DNA of 64,000 nucleotides. Origin: CAMTUW01 sp947085035. GTDB lineage: Bacteria > Actinomycetota > Coriobacteriia > Anaerosomatales > PHET01. The notes below the pieces were generated by a model. It worked only from the letters and a program-made list of their open reading frames with translations, was not told where the DNA came from and made no database searches. Below are positions 41,405 to 49,340 of the stretch, in pieces. Both the position numbers and the translations under genes were made by a program. The DNA is taken from contig CAMTUW010000029.1 of the NCBI GenBank assembly GCA_947085035.1, positions 12,193-76,192 on the forward strand, written 5' to 3'. The number at the start of each line of letters is the position of its first letter. Position 1 is the stretch's first letter.

Positions 41405-42454
41405 ATGCGCGTCTTCGTCGCGATGAGCGGCGGCGTCGACTCGTCGGTCGCCGCCGCCCTCCTCATCGAACAGGGTCACGATGTCACCGGCGTCACGATG
41501 CAACTCTGGCCGTCTGCAGACGAAGACGGCGGATGCTGTTCGGTGAGCGCCATTCGAGACGCCAGACGGGTCTGCGATCTTCTCGGTATCCCGCACTACG
41601 CACTGGACTACCGCGCCGCTTTCGAGCGAGAGGTGATCGTTCCTTTCGCCGATGAATACGCGGCCGGGCGGACTCCCAATCCCTGCATCGTGTGCAACGA
41701 CCGTCTGAAGTTCTCGGACCTGCTCGCGAAGGTTTCGCTCCAAGGTGCTGACGCGCTCGCCACCGGTCACTACGCGCGAATACTGCGAGACGACGCGGGT
41801 ACTCCGTGGCTGACCCGCGGCGTCGATTCCGAGAAGGACCAGAGCTACTTCTTGTACCGGATGTCTCGCGCTCAGATGGAGCACACCCTCTTTCCGCTGG
41901 GCGAGCTCACCAAACCCCAAGTCCGCGCGATCGCGCTCCGTTTCGGTCTTCCCACAGCGGCAAAAGCCGAGAGTCAAGACATCTGCTTCGAGCGAGCAGG
42001 CTCCCACCTGCCCGTAGTGGCGCAGAGACACCCGTCGGCATTCTTGCGAGGCGACATCGTTGATGCCGCTGGAGTGGTGCTCGGGCGACATGACGGCATC
42101 GCGCACTACACGATCGGACAGCGAAAAGGGCTTGGCATCGGTGGCTTGGCCGAGCCCCTCTTCGTGACGGGGATCGACGCTGCGTCAGGTCGTGTCGTGG
42201 TGGGCCCGCGCGAGGCTCTGTTCACGAGTGTGGTGAGATGCGACGACGTCGTGTGGCGCGCAGAAGCGGGTTCGCAGGTCGAGGCAGCGGTCCGCTACCG
42301 GATGCGCCCGGTGGCAGTTCGGGTAGTCGCTGTGGGTACTTCGCTGGAGTGCACGTTTGCCGAGCCACTGGATTCGGCGGCACCCGGCCAAGCGCTCGTC
42401 TGTTACCGTGGTGAGACCGTCATCGGCGGAGGGACGATCTCGTGCGTGAGTTGA
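41405..42454 (+). CDS. mnmA: tRNA-specific 2-thiouridylase MnmA
   Basis: 349 residues. PP-loop MSGGVDSSVAAALL at the N-terminus, catalytic cysteines in TPNPCIVCNDRLKF and ESQDICFER, YARI and KDQSYFLYRM segments match MnmA. It thiolates U34 of Glu, Gln and Lys tRNAs with sulfur relayed from IscS, whose gene is two upstream. ATG at 41405 follows GGGTGGAG; GTG at 41402 is possible. It overlaps the next gene by 13 bases. Confidence 0.95.
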   Translation: MRVFVAMSGGVDSSVAAALLIEQGHDVTGVTMQLWPSADEDGGCCSVSAIRDARRVCDLLGIPHYALDYRAAFEREVIVPFADEYAAGRTPNPCIVCNDRLKFSDLLAKVSLQGADALATGHYARILRDDAGTPWLTRGVDSEKDQSYFLYRMSRAQMEHTLFPLGELTKPQVRAIALRFGLPTAAKAESQDICFERAGSHLPVVAQRHPSAFLRGDIVDAAGVVLGRHDGIAHYTIGQRKGLGIGGLAEPLFVTGIDAASGRVVVGPREALFTSVVRCDDVVWRAEAGSQVEAAVRYRMRPVAVRVVAVGTSLECTFAEPLDSAAPGQALVCYRGETVIGGGTISCVS

Positions 42455-43257
42455 TCGACTGTCACATCCACACCCACTGCTGTGGTCACGCTACGGGAAC
42501 TGTCGAGCAGGTCGTGGGCGCTGCGGTCTTCGCCGGGCTCACCGGCATCGTCTTGACTGAGCATCTACCGCTCCCGTCAGACCTCGATCCCGGGCGTGCG
42601 GTCTCGCCGTCTGAAGAGGATTTCGCCGCATACGCCGTCTCTGTGCAAGCAATCGCGAAACGCGTCAAGGGTCTTGACCTCGTGCTGGGCGCAGAAGCTG
42701 ACTGGCTGCCGGGTCGCGAGGAGTACGCTTCATCGATCCGGCGGTTCGCATTGGACTCGGGTGTGAGGGTGATACTCGGAAGCGTTCACTTCCTGGACGG
42801 ATGGGCGTTTGACGACCCGACGCAGGTCGAATCATGGGAGACGCGCGACGTCGACGCCGTATGGAACAGGTACTTCCAGGTGTGGGGCGACGCCGCCCGA
42901 AGCGGCGCCTTTGATGTGATGTGCCACCCTGACCTCGTGAAGAAGTTCGGACATCGCCCCTCGTTCGATCCGCGAGACCTCTACCTCGAAGCTGCTGATG
43001 CCGCCCGTGAAGGTGGTGTGCTCATCGAGGTGTCGACCGCCGGTCTGCGAAGGTCGGTCGCCGAGCTCTACCCGGGTCCCGGGCTTCTCAAAGCCTTCGC
43101 CGCAGCTGGGGTTCCCGCCACCGTGGGCTCCGACGCCCACTCACCGGCAGACGTCGGCCGTGACATCGATCTCGCCTACGAAGCGCTTGCGTGCGCTGGC
43201 TACCGACAGGTCGGTTTTCCGAGAGGAGAGGGGGAGGTCAGATGGCTGGATCTCTGA
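42442..43257 (+). CDS. PHP-domain histidinol-phosphatase-like protein
   Basis: 271 residues. PHP motifs: DCHIHTHCCGHATGT at the N-terminus, LTEHLPLPSD, GAEADWLPG, ILGSVHFLDGWAFDD, DVMCHPDLVKKFGH and VGSDAHSPADVG, all metal-ligand positions. Best fit is the HisK-type histidinol phosphatase of Gram-positive bacteria; the other histidine genes are not here except hisC at 24245. GTG at 42442 lies inside mnmA. A different phosphoester substrate is possible. Confidence 0.8.
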   Translation: MRELIDCHIHTHCCGHATGTVEQVVGAAVFAGLTGIVLTEHLPLPSDLDPGRAVSPSEEDFAAYAVSVQAIAKRVKGLDLVLGAEADWLPGREEYASSIRRFALDSGVRVILGSVHFLDGWAFDDPTQVESWETRDVDAVWNRYFQVWGDAARSGAFDVMCHPDLVKKFGHRPSFDPRDLYLEAADAAREGGVLIEVSTAGLRRSVAELYPGPGLLKAFAAAGVPATVGSDAHSPADVGRDIDLAYEALACAGYRQVGFPRGEGEVRWLDL

Positions 43258-44372
43258 GTCCCCGCGTCTCAGACATCGTCTCCGCGCTCGCAGAGGCGTT
43301 TCCCGTCGAGCGCGCCGAGGAGTGGGATCGCGTCGGACTGCTCGTCGGTGACCCGGACGCCATTGTCACGGGGGTCGTCTGCGCACTTGATTCGACGCGT
43401 GAAGCACTCGCACACGCGAAACTTCACGATGCGAATGTCCTCGTCACGCACCACCCGGCGTTTCTCGGGCCACTTCAGAGCGTCGTCGCCGGCAAGGGAG
43501 CACAGGGCATCGCGTGGGAGGCCGCGCGTGCGGGCATCGCGCTTCTTGCCGCACACACCAATCTCGATCGCGACATCGAGGCCCAGGAGCTGATGCCGCG
43601 TGCGCTCGGACTGACGCCCGTCGGCCCCATCGAGCGCTCCTTGCAACCGTCGGCATTGGTGACCGTCTTCGTGCCGTCGTCTGCCGAAGACACGGTCGCT
43701 TCCGCCATGGAGTCGGCAGGCGGCGGTCGCGTGGGTCGCTACACCGGGTGCTCGTTCGCCGCAAGTGGTAGGGCCCGTTTTCATTCTGAAGCGGACGCAG
43801 CCCCCTTCGTCGGGGCGCCCGGAGAGGCGATGCGAGTCGACGAGGTGCGTCTCGAGATGGTCTGCCCCCGCAAGGTCGCGCGCGCCGTTGTCGAAGCGGC
43901 AGCGGCAACTCACCCGTACGAAGAGCCGCTCATCTCGGTGAGCGACACCCTCATCGGGCGCAATGAGTGGCGTCTCGGTCGTGTCTGTGAGACCGCCGAG
44001 CCAACCACCCTTGGAAACCTCGCCGACCTCGCCATGCGCACCTACCGAGTCACGCCTCGCGTCTGGGGTGATCCCGAGATGCCCGTGAGCCGCGTTGGGA
44101 CGACCACCGGCTCGGGGGGATCGCTTCTGCCTGACGCCATCGCGCGTGGAGTTCATGCCTTCGTGGCCGGCGAGGTGCGATATCATGACGCAATCGATGC
44201 CGTGGAATCGGGTGTCGGTGTGATCGAGATCGGTCACGACGTCAGTGAATGGCCGCTTGTGCCTCTGCTCGAACGGGTGGTTCGCGGTGTCGCCGGTGTC
44301 GATGCCGATGACGTTCATGTGTTGCCGCCCTCCGCCGGATGGTGGACTCCGAAGGAGCGATCGCCCGAATGA
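43242..44372 (+). CDS. Nif3-like dinuclear metal centre protein
   Basis: 376 residues. Typical Nif3/YqfO features: EEWDRVGLLVGDPDA, VLVTHHPAFLGPLQSV with metal histidines, AAHTNLDRD, a central inserted domain (about 130-235, as in longer Gram-positive YqfO) ending in THPYEEPLI, and GEVRYHDAIDAVESGVGVIE near the C-terminus. Function of the family is not settled (metal hydrolase, possibly GTP cyclohydrolase-related). ATG at 43242 has GGGGGAGG before it. Next gene, a zinc-ribbon protein, overlaps by four bases. Confidence 0.88.
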   Translation: MAGSLSPRVSDIVSALAEAFPVERAEEWDRVGLLVGDPDAIVTGVVCALDSTREALAHAKLHDANVLVTHHPAFLGPLQSVVAGKGAQGIAWEAARAGIALLAAHTNLDRDIEAQELMPRALGLTPVGPIERSLQPSALVTVFVPSSAEDTVASAMESAGGGRVGRYTGCSFAASGRARFHSEADAAPFVGAPGEAMRVDEVRLEMVCPRKVARAVVEAAAATHPYEEPLISVSDTLIGRNEWRLGRVCETAEPTTLGNLADLAMRTYRVTPRVWGDPEMPVSRVGTTTGSGGSLLPDAIARGVHAFVAGEVRYHDAIDAVESGVGVIEIGHDVSEWPLVPLLERVVRGVAGVDADDVHVLPPSAGWWTPKERSPE

Positions 44373-45091
44373 CCAATACCGCCGAGACCTTTCTGGCACT
44401 GCAGGCCACTGACCTTGAGATTCGCCGTGCCGAACAGCGGCTCAAGGATCTGCCCGAGAAGATCGAGATTCTCGCCGTTCGCACGAAGATGAAGCAGATG
44501 ACGGAGTTGCGAGCGAAGGCACAACTACTCGTGAGGAAACTCGAAGCGGATCTCAAGGCGCGTCAGGATGAATCCGCGATGATCGCCGAGAAGCTGGCCG
44601 CCGAGCAGAACAAGGTCATGATGACCGCTGATCATCGTCATATCACGGCATTGACTCGCGAGATGGACGGCCTCAGGCGTCGCGTCGACAAACTCGATAT
44701 GGAGTCGCTGCAGTTCATGGAGCGCATCGAGAAGGCCAGCGCTCAGGTCACGACCGTCGAGGAGCACCTGGCGGCACTCGCAGACAAGGATGCTGAACTG
44801 GTTTCGCGTTACCAGGCCGCGGGCGGGAGTATCCAAGCCGAGATCGCGACGAAGACGCACCAGCGCGCGGTACACGCCGGTCGACTCGCTGCCGCTGAAC
44901 TCGCGCGTTACGAGTCCGTTCGCGATGCCAAAGGCGGCATCGGCGTAGGAAGCCTCGAGGGCGACACGTGCACTGCGTGTCGCATGAGTCTTCCCGCCGA
45001 ACGCGTGCGCATGCTTGTGGACGGGCCGGATGTCGGGCTGTGCCCGCACTGTCGCCGTCTGCTCGTCGTGCGTGTCGGGAGCGAAAAGTGA
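44369..45091 (+). CDS. Coiled-coil protein with C-terminal zinc ribbon
   Basis: 240 residues. Residues ~10-175 are a long, charged helical coiled coil; the C-terminus carries CTACRMSLP and CPHCRRLL, a CxxC...CxxC zinc ribbon. This matches the CT398-like family found next to nif3-like genes in many bacteria and of unclear role. ATG at 44369 lies in an ATGA overlap with the Nif3 gene, and its own stop overlaps the RNase HI-like gene, so the three are one translational unit. Confidence 0.85.
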   Translation: MTNTAETFLALQATDLEIRRAEQRLKDLPEKIEILAVRTKMKQMTELRAKAQLLVRKLEADLKARQDESAMIAEKLAAEQNKVMMTADHRHITALTREMDGLRRRVDKLDMESLQFMERIEKASAQVTTVEEHLAALADKDAELVSRYQAAGGSIQAEIATKTHQRAVHAGRLAAAELARYESVRDAKGGIGVGSLEGDTCTACRMSLPAERVRMLVDGPDVGLCPHCRRLLVVRVGSEK

Positions 45092-45546
45092 GCGCAGTCG
45101 TTTTGCGCACCGACGGCGGCGCTCGGGGCAATCCGGGTCCTGCGGGATGCGGATTCGTGATAGAGGTGGACGGCGCGACGGTCTGTCGCGGAGGGAGATT
45201 CCTCGGAGTCGCCACGAACAACGTCGCCGAGTACGAGGCGCTCATCTGGGGACTCGAGAACGTCGCGGCGCTGGGATACCCTGAAGTCACCATCTACGCG
45301 GACAGCGAACTGCTGGTCAAGCAACTGAACGGTCAGTATCGGGTCAAGAACGCCGGGCTCAAGCCGCTGTTCACCCGTGCGCTCGCGCTTCTGCGCGGTT
45401 TTTCCCGATTCCAAGTGAGACACATTCGTCGCGAGGAGAACAAGGCTGCTGATGCGCTCGCGAACGAGGCGATGGACGCGCGCGACACAGTAGGCGATCC
45501 CGCATGCGGTCCCGGCGGGAAGGTCTCGCACGACAGCCTGTTCTGA
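45088..45546 (+). CDS. RNase HI-like protein
   Basis: 152 residues. LRTDGGARGNPGPAGCGFV (first catalytic aspartate), NNVAEYEALIWGLE (glutamate) and IYADSELLVKQLNGQY (second aspartate) show the RNase H fold of the short, archaeal-type/actinobacterial RNase HI; VRHIRREENKAADALANEAM supplies the last region. Degrades RNA in RNA-DNA hybrids, inferred from the family. GTG at 45088 overlaps the zinc-ribbon gene. The extra C-terminal ~20 residues are not conserved. Confidence 0.88.
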   Translation: MSAVVLRTDGGARGNPGPAGCGFVIEVDGATVCRGGRFLGVATNNVAEYEALIWGLENVAALGYPEVTIYADSELLVKQLNGQYRVKNAGLKPLFTRALALLRGFSRFQVRHIRREENKAADALANEAMDARDTVGDPACGPGGKVSHDSLF

Positions 45547-45581
45547 TCCGGACGTCTGCCGCCATATCGTGGGGAGGTCTC

Positions 45582-45953
45582 ATGAGTGTCTATCAGCTCA
45601 CTGTGAAGGCGCACTTCGACGCGGCGCACCACCTGTACGGTTATCCGGGTGAGTGCCGCAACCTGCATGGACACACGTGGGAGGTCGAGGTGACGGTGGA
45701 GTCATCAGAGCTCGATGACATCGGTATCGTCTACGATTTCAAGTCGCTCAAGGGCGACCTGGCAACCGTGCTCGCAAGCTACGACCACGTGCTGATCAAC
45801 GACATCACACCGTTTGATGTGGTGAGCCCGACGGCGGAGAATCTCGCACGCATCATCTGCGAAAGACTGCAGGCGACCGTGGATTCGCGCGTGAGTGTGA
45901 CCGAAGTCGTCGTGTGGGAGTCACCGATCGCGCGACTCGCGTACCGGCCGTAG
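45582..45953 (+). CDS. queD: 6-carboxy-5,6,7,8-tetrahydropterin synthase (QueD/PTPS)
   Basis: 123 residues. FDAAHHLYGYPGECRNLHGH contains the zinc histidines and the catalytic cysteine of the CxxxHGH motif; YDFKSLKGDLATVL and PTAENLARIICERL are also family features. Makes carboxytetrahydropterin, first dedicated step of queuosine and other deazapurines. ATG at 45582 follows GGGGAGG. No other queuosine gene is in the window, so a stand-alone queD or a different pterin role is possible. Confidence 0.92.
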   Translation: MSVYQLTVKAHFDAAHHLYGYPGECRNLHGHTWEVEVTVESSELDDIGIVYDFKSLKGDLATVLASYDHVLINDITPFDVVSPTAENLARIICERLQATVDSRVSVTEVVVWESPIARLAYRP

Positions 45954-46404
45954 CTGCCTCGACGCGACGCAACAGGGGTGGGGACATAGAAGTGCCCCGA
46001 GAAACCTCGCCCACAGAGCCCCTACTCGAACCGGCTTCCCACGCTTCTTGCGAAGCGCCCTCGCGGGTTTCCCTCCTTCAAGACCCCGTCTCCGAACCGG
46101 CCACCTCACGGCTTGCCGTTCTTCTCGGGTCACTCTCCGGCGGCTACTGGTACGCTGTCTTCCGGGTTCTGCTGCGTCCGACTTCTCGGGACAAGATGTA
46201 ATGTACCCCCGCCATGCACTGTCGTCAACAAGATTCAGCAGGTTTTCACTAGTTCGTGATGAACGGCTATTTGGAATCTCTGAACGGCGCCATGCTACTG
46301 ACGGACGGCGTTTCTGTTCTCTCGTGTGGTTTCCCGCGAGAGGTGATTCCGTGCGACAATGTCCAACGTCGTTCGGATCCCATCATGCATGGAGAAACCA
46401 CCTC
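45954..46404. other. 451-base stretch without a confident gene, upstream of dtxR-like gene
   Basis: An open frame from GTG 45992 to 46201 (69 residues, ending in a hydrophobic LAVLLGSLSGGYWYAVFRVL) shows no known family. GGGGACATAGAAGTGCCCC near 45980-45998 is an imperfect palindrome. Closer to the regulator are an 8-bp hairpin at 46319-46342 (CTCTCG...CGAGAG) and a GACAAT hexamer at 46355-46360 that could be a -10 box for the dtxR-like gene. Confidence 0.35.
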
Positions 46405-47043
46405 ATGCCTACCGACACACTTGAGGAATACCTCGAGGCCATCTACAAGATCTCGCTCTCAGGTCCTGTGCGACCAACCGCGATCGCCGAGGCGATCGGT
46501 GTTTCCGCCCCTACCGTCACGGTGACCCTCAGGCGCCTCGCGTCCCACGGTCTGGTGTCTCGTGATGGCACCAACGTGTTGTTGACCGATCAGGGTCTCG
46601 CCCAGGCGCTTGACATCGTCCGTCGCCATCGCGTCTCAGAGCGCTTTCTCGTCGATATCCTTGGTCTTGACTGGGAGGTCGCCCATGAGGAGGCGTGCCG
46701 CCTTGAGCATGCACTCTCACCGCGCGTCCTCGCCGCCCTCGAACGCTTCCTCGGCGATCCGGTCTCGTGTCCTCACGGCCACCCCATACCTTCGGCGGAT
46801 GGGTCGATCGCGTCCTCTCATGGACATTCTCTCGCGGAGGCCCCCGTCGGATCGACCAAGAAGGTACTGCGCGTCGCCGAAGATGCCGATGTACTCAGGT
46901 ATCTGGGCGACATCGGGCTCAGACCGGGCGTCATCGTCAAGGTGACCGCGTCAGAGCCCAACGGGGGACCACTACTGCTTGAGATCGACGGCGGAATTCG
47001 GGCCCTGGCTCGTGACGTCGCAAGTTCCGTGGAAGTCGGGTGA
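46405..47043 (+). CDS. DtxR/MntR family metal-dependent regulator
   Basis: 212 residues. Winged-helix N-terminus (TLEEYLEAIYKISLSGPVRP, then APTVTVTLRRLASHGLV), dimerisation/metal domain with RRHRVSERFLVDILGLDWEV and EEACRLEHALSPRVLAALER, and a C-terminal FeoA/SH3-like domain (DIGLRPGVIVKVTASEPNGG). Members bind Fe or Mn and repress uptake genes. ATG at 46405 has GGAGA at 46391-46395. No metal transporter is adjacent. An HD-GYP gene follows eight bases on, probably co-transcribed. Fe versus Mn cannot be decided. Confidence 0.9.
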   Translation: MPTDTLEEYLEAIYKISLSGPVRPTAIAEAIGVSAPTVTVTLRRLASHGLVSRDGTNVLLTDQGLAQALDIVRRHRVSERFLVDILGLDWEVAHEEACRLEHALSPRVLAALERFLGDPVSCPHGHPIPSADGSIASSHGHSLAEAPVGSTKKVLRVAEDADVLRYLGDIGLRPGVIVKVTASEPNGGPLLLEIDGGIRALARDVASSVEVG

Positions 47044-47050
47044 GCGCCAA

Positions 47051-48376
47051 GTGAGACGGCTCGGGGTGGTCGAACAGTTCGCAGTGCGAAGCCTCGGCTT
47101 CATCGTGATCATGGCTGTCGTGCTGGGCGTCATCATCTCTGTCTCTGTGCGCTCGCTCTTCATCAGCGAGACGGCTAAGACCGCGCGGGTCACCGCCAAC
47201 GCCATCGTGGTCGACCACGTCAGGGACGAAGACCTTTCGGTCTCTGTGCTTTCACCGGAGCTGACACGCGAGCTCGATAGGATGGCATTCGAGAGCCTCG
47301 CGGGTGCAGGCATCACCACCATCAAGCTCTGGAACCCTGACGGCGTGCTGCTCTACTCATCTGATGGCGAGAAGGTCGGCGAATCGTTCGCAGATCATCC
47401 TTCGGTCGCCTCGGCTCTAGCCGGAATCGAAACTGTCGAGATCCCCACGCAGGTAGATGACGAGAATGAGGCGCAGTTCACTCGCGACGGGCGCGTGATC
47501 GAGGTCTATGCGCCTCTCACGATCGCCGGAAAGACCGTCGGCGTCTTCGAGATCTACAAGCTTTACGCTCCTGTTTCTACTGCCATCAACCGGTTCCTCG
47601 TCCTGATGTGGCTCGTGATCATCGGTGGCTCAGTGCCCGCGTACTTCCTGCAGTTGCGACTGGTGAGGCGTACCGCGAATGAACTCACCGCCGCCAAGGG
47701 CGATCTCGCCGAGGTCAACGAACGGCTCGGTGCCTCTCTTGAAGACATCGAGCTTCACTCGCTGGGCACCCTGCAGGCCTTCGTGGCTGCGGTCGACGCG
47801 AAGGACAGCTACACGGCGCGGCACTCCATCGCGGTCACCGACTACGCGACCGCCATCGCGCGGCGCATGGGTCTTTCAAGCGAGGACGTCTCCGACGTCG
47901 AGCGTGCCGGTCTTCTCCATGACGTTGGCAAGATCGGTACCCCCGAGAGCATCTTGCTCAAGTCCGGTCGTCTCACCGATGAGGAGTGTCATGTGATCAA
48001 CGAGCACTCGGGGGTCGGCGGCCACATCATCGAGGGTGTCCCGTTCCTCTCGCACCTCATGCCGGTGATCCGAGCCCACCATGAGCGCTGGGACGGCGGT
48101 GGGTATCCTGACGGACTGGCGGGGGAGGACATCCCCGTGCTTGCTCGTGTGCTCACGGTGGCTGACGCGTTTGACGCCATGACATCCGAGCGGCCGTATC
48201 GCAAGCCGGTCACGGTCGAAGCGGCTCGCGCCGAGCTGCTACGGTTCTCGGGCACCCAGTTCGACCCCCGCGTCGTTGCCGCCCTGCTCGCCGCTCTCGA
48301 TGCCGAAGAGGTCAAGGTGCTGGTCCATGTCGGACACGCTCGCGCGAACAGACGCAGAGTGGCCGCGAGCGCCTGA
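47051..48376 (+). CDS. Membrane HD-GYP domain protein, probable cyclic di-GMP phosphodiesterase
   Basis: 441 residues. Transmembrane helices at about 14-35 and 181-200 enclose an extracytoplasmic sensor region that may bind a small ligand (TIKLWNPDGVLLYSS is PAS/CACHE-like). A short helical linker leads to the HD-GYP domain: HSIAVTDYATAIARRMGL, GLLHDVGKIGTPESILLKSG, HHERWDGGGYPDGL and VADAFDAMTSERPYR, all catalytic motifs intact. Such enzymes hydrolyse cyclic di-GMP. GTG at 47051 is taken; the frame is open slightly upstream inside the regulator gene. Confidence 0.92.
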   Translation: MRRLGVVEQFAVRSLGFIVIMAVVLGVIISVSVRSLFISETAKTARVTANAIVVDHVRDEDLSVSVLSPELTRELDRMAFESLAGAGITTIKLWNPDGVLLYSSDGEKVGESFADHPSVASALAGIETVEIPTQVDDENEAQFTRDGRVIEVYAPLTIAGKTVGVFEIYKLYAPVSTAINRFLVLMWLVIIGGSVPAYFLQLRLVRRTANELTAAKGDLAEVNERLGASLEDIELHSLGTLQAFVAAVDAKDSYTARHSIAVTDYATAIARRMGLSSEDVSDVERAGLLHDVGKIGTPESILLKSGRLTDEECHVINEHSGVGGHIIEGVPFLSHLMPVIRAHHERWDGGGYPDGLAGEDIPVLARVLTVADAFDAMTSERPYRKPVTVEAARAELLRFSGTQFDPRVVAALLAALDAEEVKVLVHVGHARANRRRVAASA

Positions 48377-48395
48377 TCGGTTCCGATGAGCTGAG

Positions 48396-48827
48396 TTACT
48401 CGGCGATTCCGGGTGTGTCGGTCATCTCGACAACCGAATCCATCTCGATCTCGGGACCAGCCATGCGGATGGACAGACCATTCAGTTTGGTGCCGGTGAC
48501 CGTGACGGTCTTTCCCGCAAGAGGCTCGAGTTCCTTTTGAAAGTCGCCGCCGTTCGCGATCACGGCAGATATCGTCCCGGCATCGCCTTCGGCTTCAGTT
48601 CCGCCGACGACAGCCCAAAAACCTCCCTCGAGATCGATCCACTCAAGCGTGCCAATGGCGACCGCGGTGCCATCGGCTTGGTCGTAAAGACCCGGTGCGA
48701 GACGAGAGTCGCTCGCGGGATCTTCGGCGGGCGGTTGACGGTCGATGTCAGTCGAGGCGGGGCTGCAACCCACCACAACGAACGCGATGGCGGACACGAA
48801 CAGCACTGAGAGCAATCCTGGTCTCAT
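48396..48827 (-). CDS. Small lipoprotein, paralogue of its upstream neighbour
   Basis: 143 residues. Lipoprotein signal peptide with lipobox VVGC (Cys about residue 21). The mature part has a pattern shared with the next lipoprotein upstream: APGLYDQADGTAVAIGTLEW followed by GGFWAVV and a closing half with a beta-like LAGKTVTVTGTKLNG. AGGAGGA lies four bases before the ATG. Function unknown; fold may be a small OB/beta barrel. It is last in the minus-strand unit with the second lipoprotein and dinB, and faces the HD-GYP gene tail to tail. Confidence 0.75.
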   Translation of the reverse strand: MRPGLLSVLFVSAIAFVVVGCSPASTDIDRQPPAEDPASDSRLAPGLYDQADGTAVAIGTLEWIDLEGGFWAVVGGTEAEGDAGTISAVIANGGDFQKELEPLAGKTVTVTGTKLNGLSIRMAGPEIEMDSVVEMTDTPGIAE

Positions 48828-48887
48828 CGTTCCTCCTGTGATCGATGGGTCTCTGTAGTGAGACGATACGACAAGGAGCTTCGGTTC

Positions 48888-49340
48888 TCACTGATCGTCC
48901 TGGCTGGGACGTGACAGGATGTGAACGGTGTCGAAGGAGAGCAACGGCGCGGTGAACGTCGGTGACTCGGTTTGAACCACGCTTCCGATGAATCGGCAAT
49001 ACACACCCACAAGCGGTGCCAGATCCTCTCGTCTCAATGTGCCATCCTCATGTACGAGAATCGCGAGAATGCGTATATCTGATGGGGATGTGGCAGCGGT
49101 GGTGATGTTGGTCACGGCGAAGAACCCTCCCTGGTCACGCCGATAGACGACCGTGCCCACGGCTTCAGCGTCGGAAGCGGAGCGCCTGATGAGTCCCGGC
49201 GTGACAGTGCCTGACGCATCGATCGAAAGTGGCTCAGGTTGCACGACTTCACGGCTGCTCTGACCACCACATCCGACAAGCCCGAATGCGAGAAGCAGCA
49301 GCATCGACGTGACGAGAGGAAACCGCGTTCCCCGAATCAT
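48888..49340 (-). CDS. Small lipoprotein, second paralogue
   Basis: 150 residues with signal peptide and lipobox LVGC (Cys about residue 24). The TPGLIRRSASDAEAVGTVVY and GGFFAVTN stretches parallel APGLYDQADGTAVAIGTLEW and GGFWAVV in the downstream lipoprotein, indicating an old tandem duplication. The ATG overlaps the dinB stop by four bases, so it is probably translated with dinB. Function unknown. Confidence 0.72.
   Translation of the reverse strand: MIRGTRFPLVTSMLLLLAFGLVGCGGQSSREVVQPEPLSIDASGTVTPGLIRRSASDAEAVGTVVYRRDQGGFFAVTNITTAATSPSDIRILAILVHEDGTLRREDLAPLVGVYCRFIGSVVQTESPTFTAPLLSFDTVHILSRPSQDDQ

Noticed and set aside
45921..46133. 70-residue minus-strand frame upstream of the metal regulator
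   Set aside because: Arg-rich, no family, overlaps the queD 3' end on the other strand.
46256..46525. 89-residue plus-strand frame overlapping the dtxR-like start
   Set aside because: Second half is the regulator's coding sequence in another frame; Ser/Arg-rich product.
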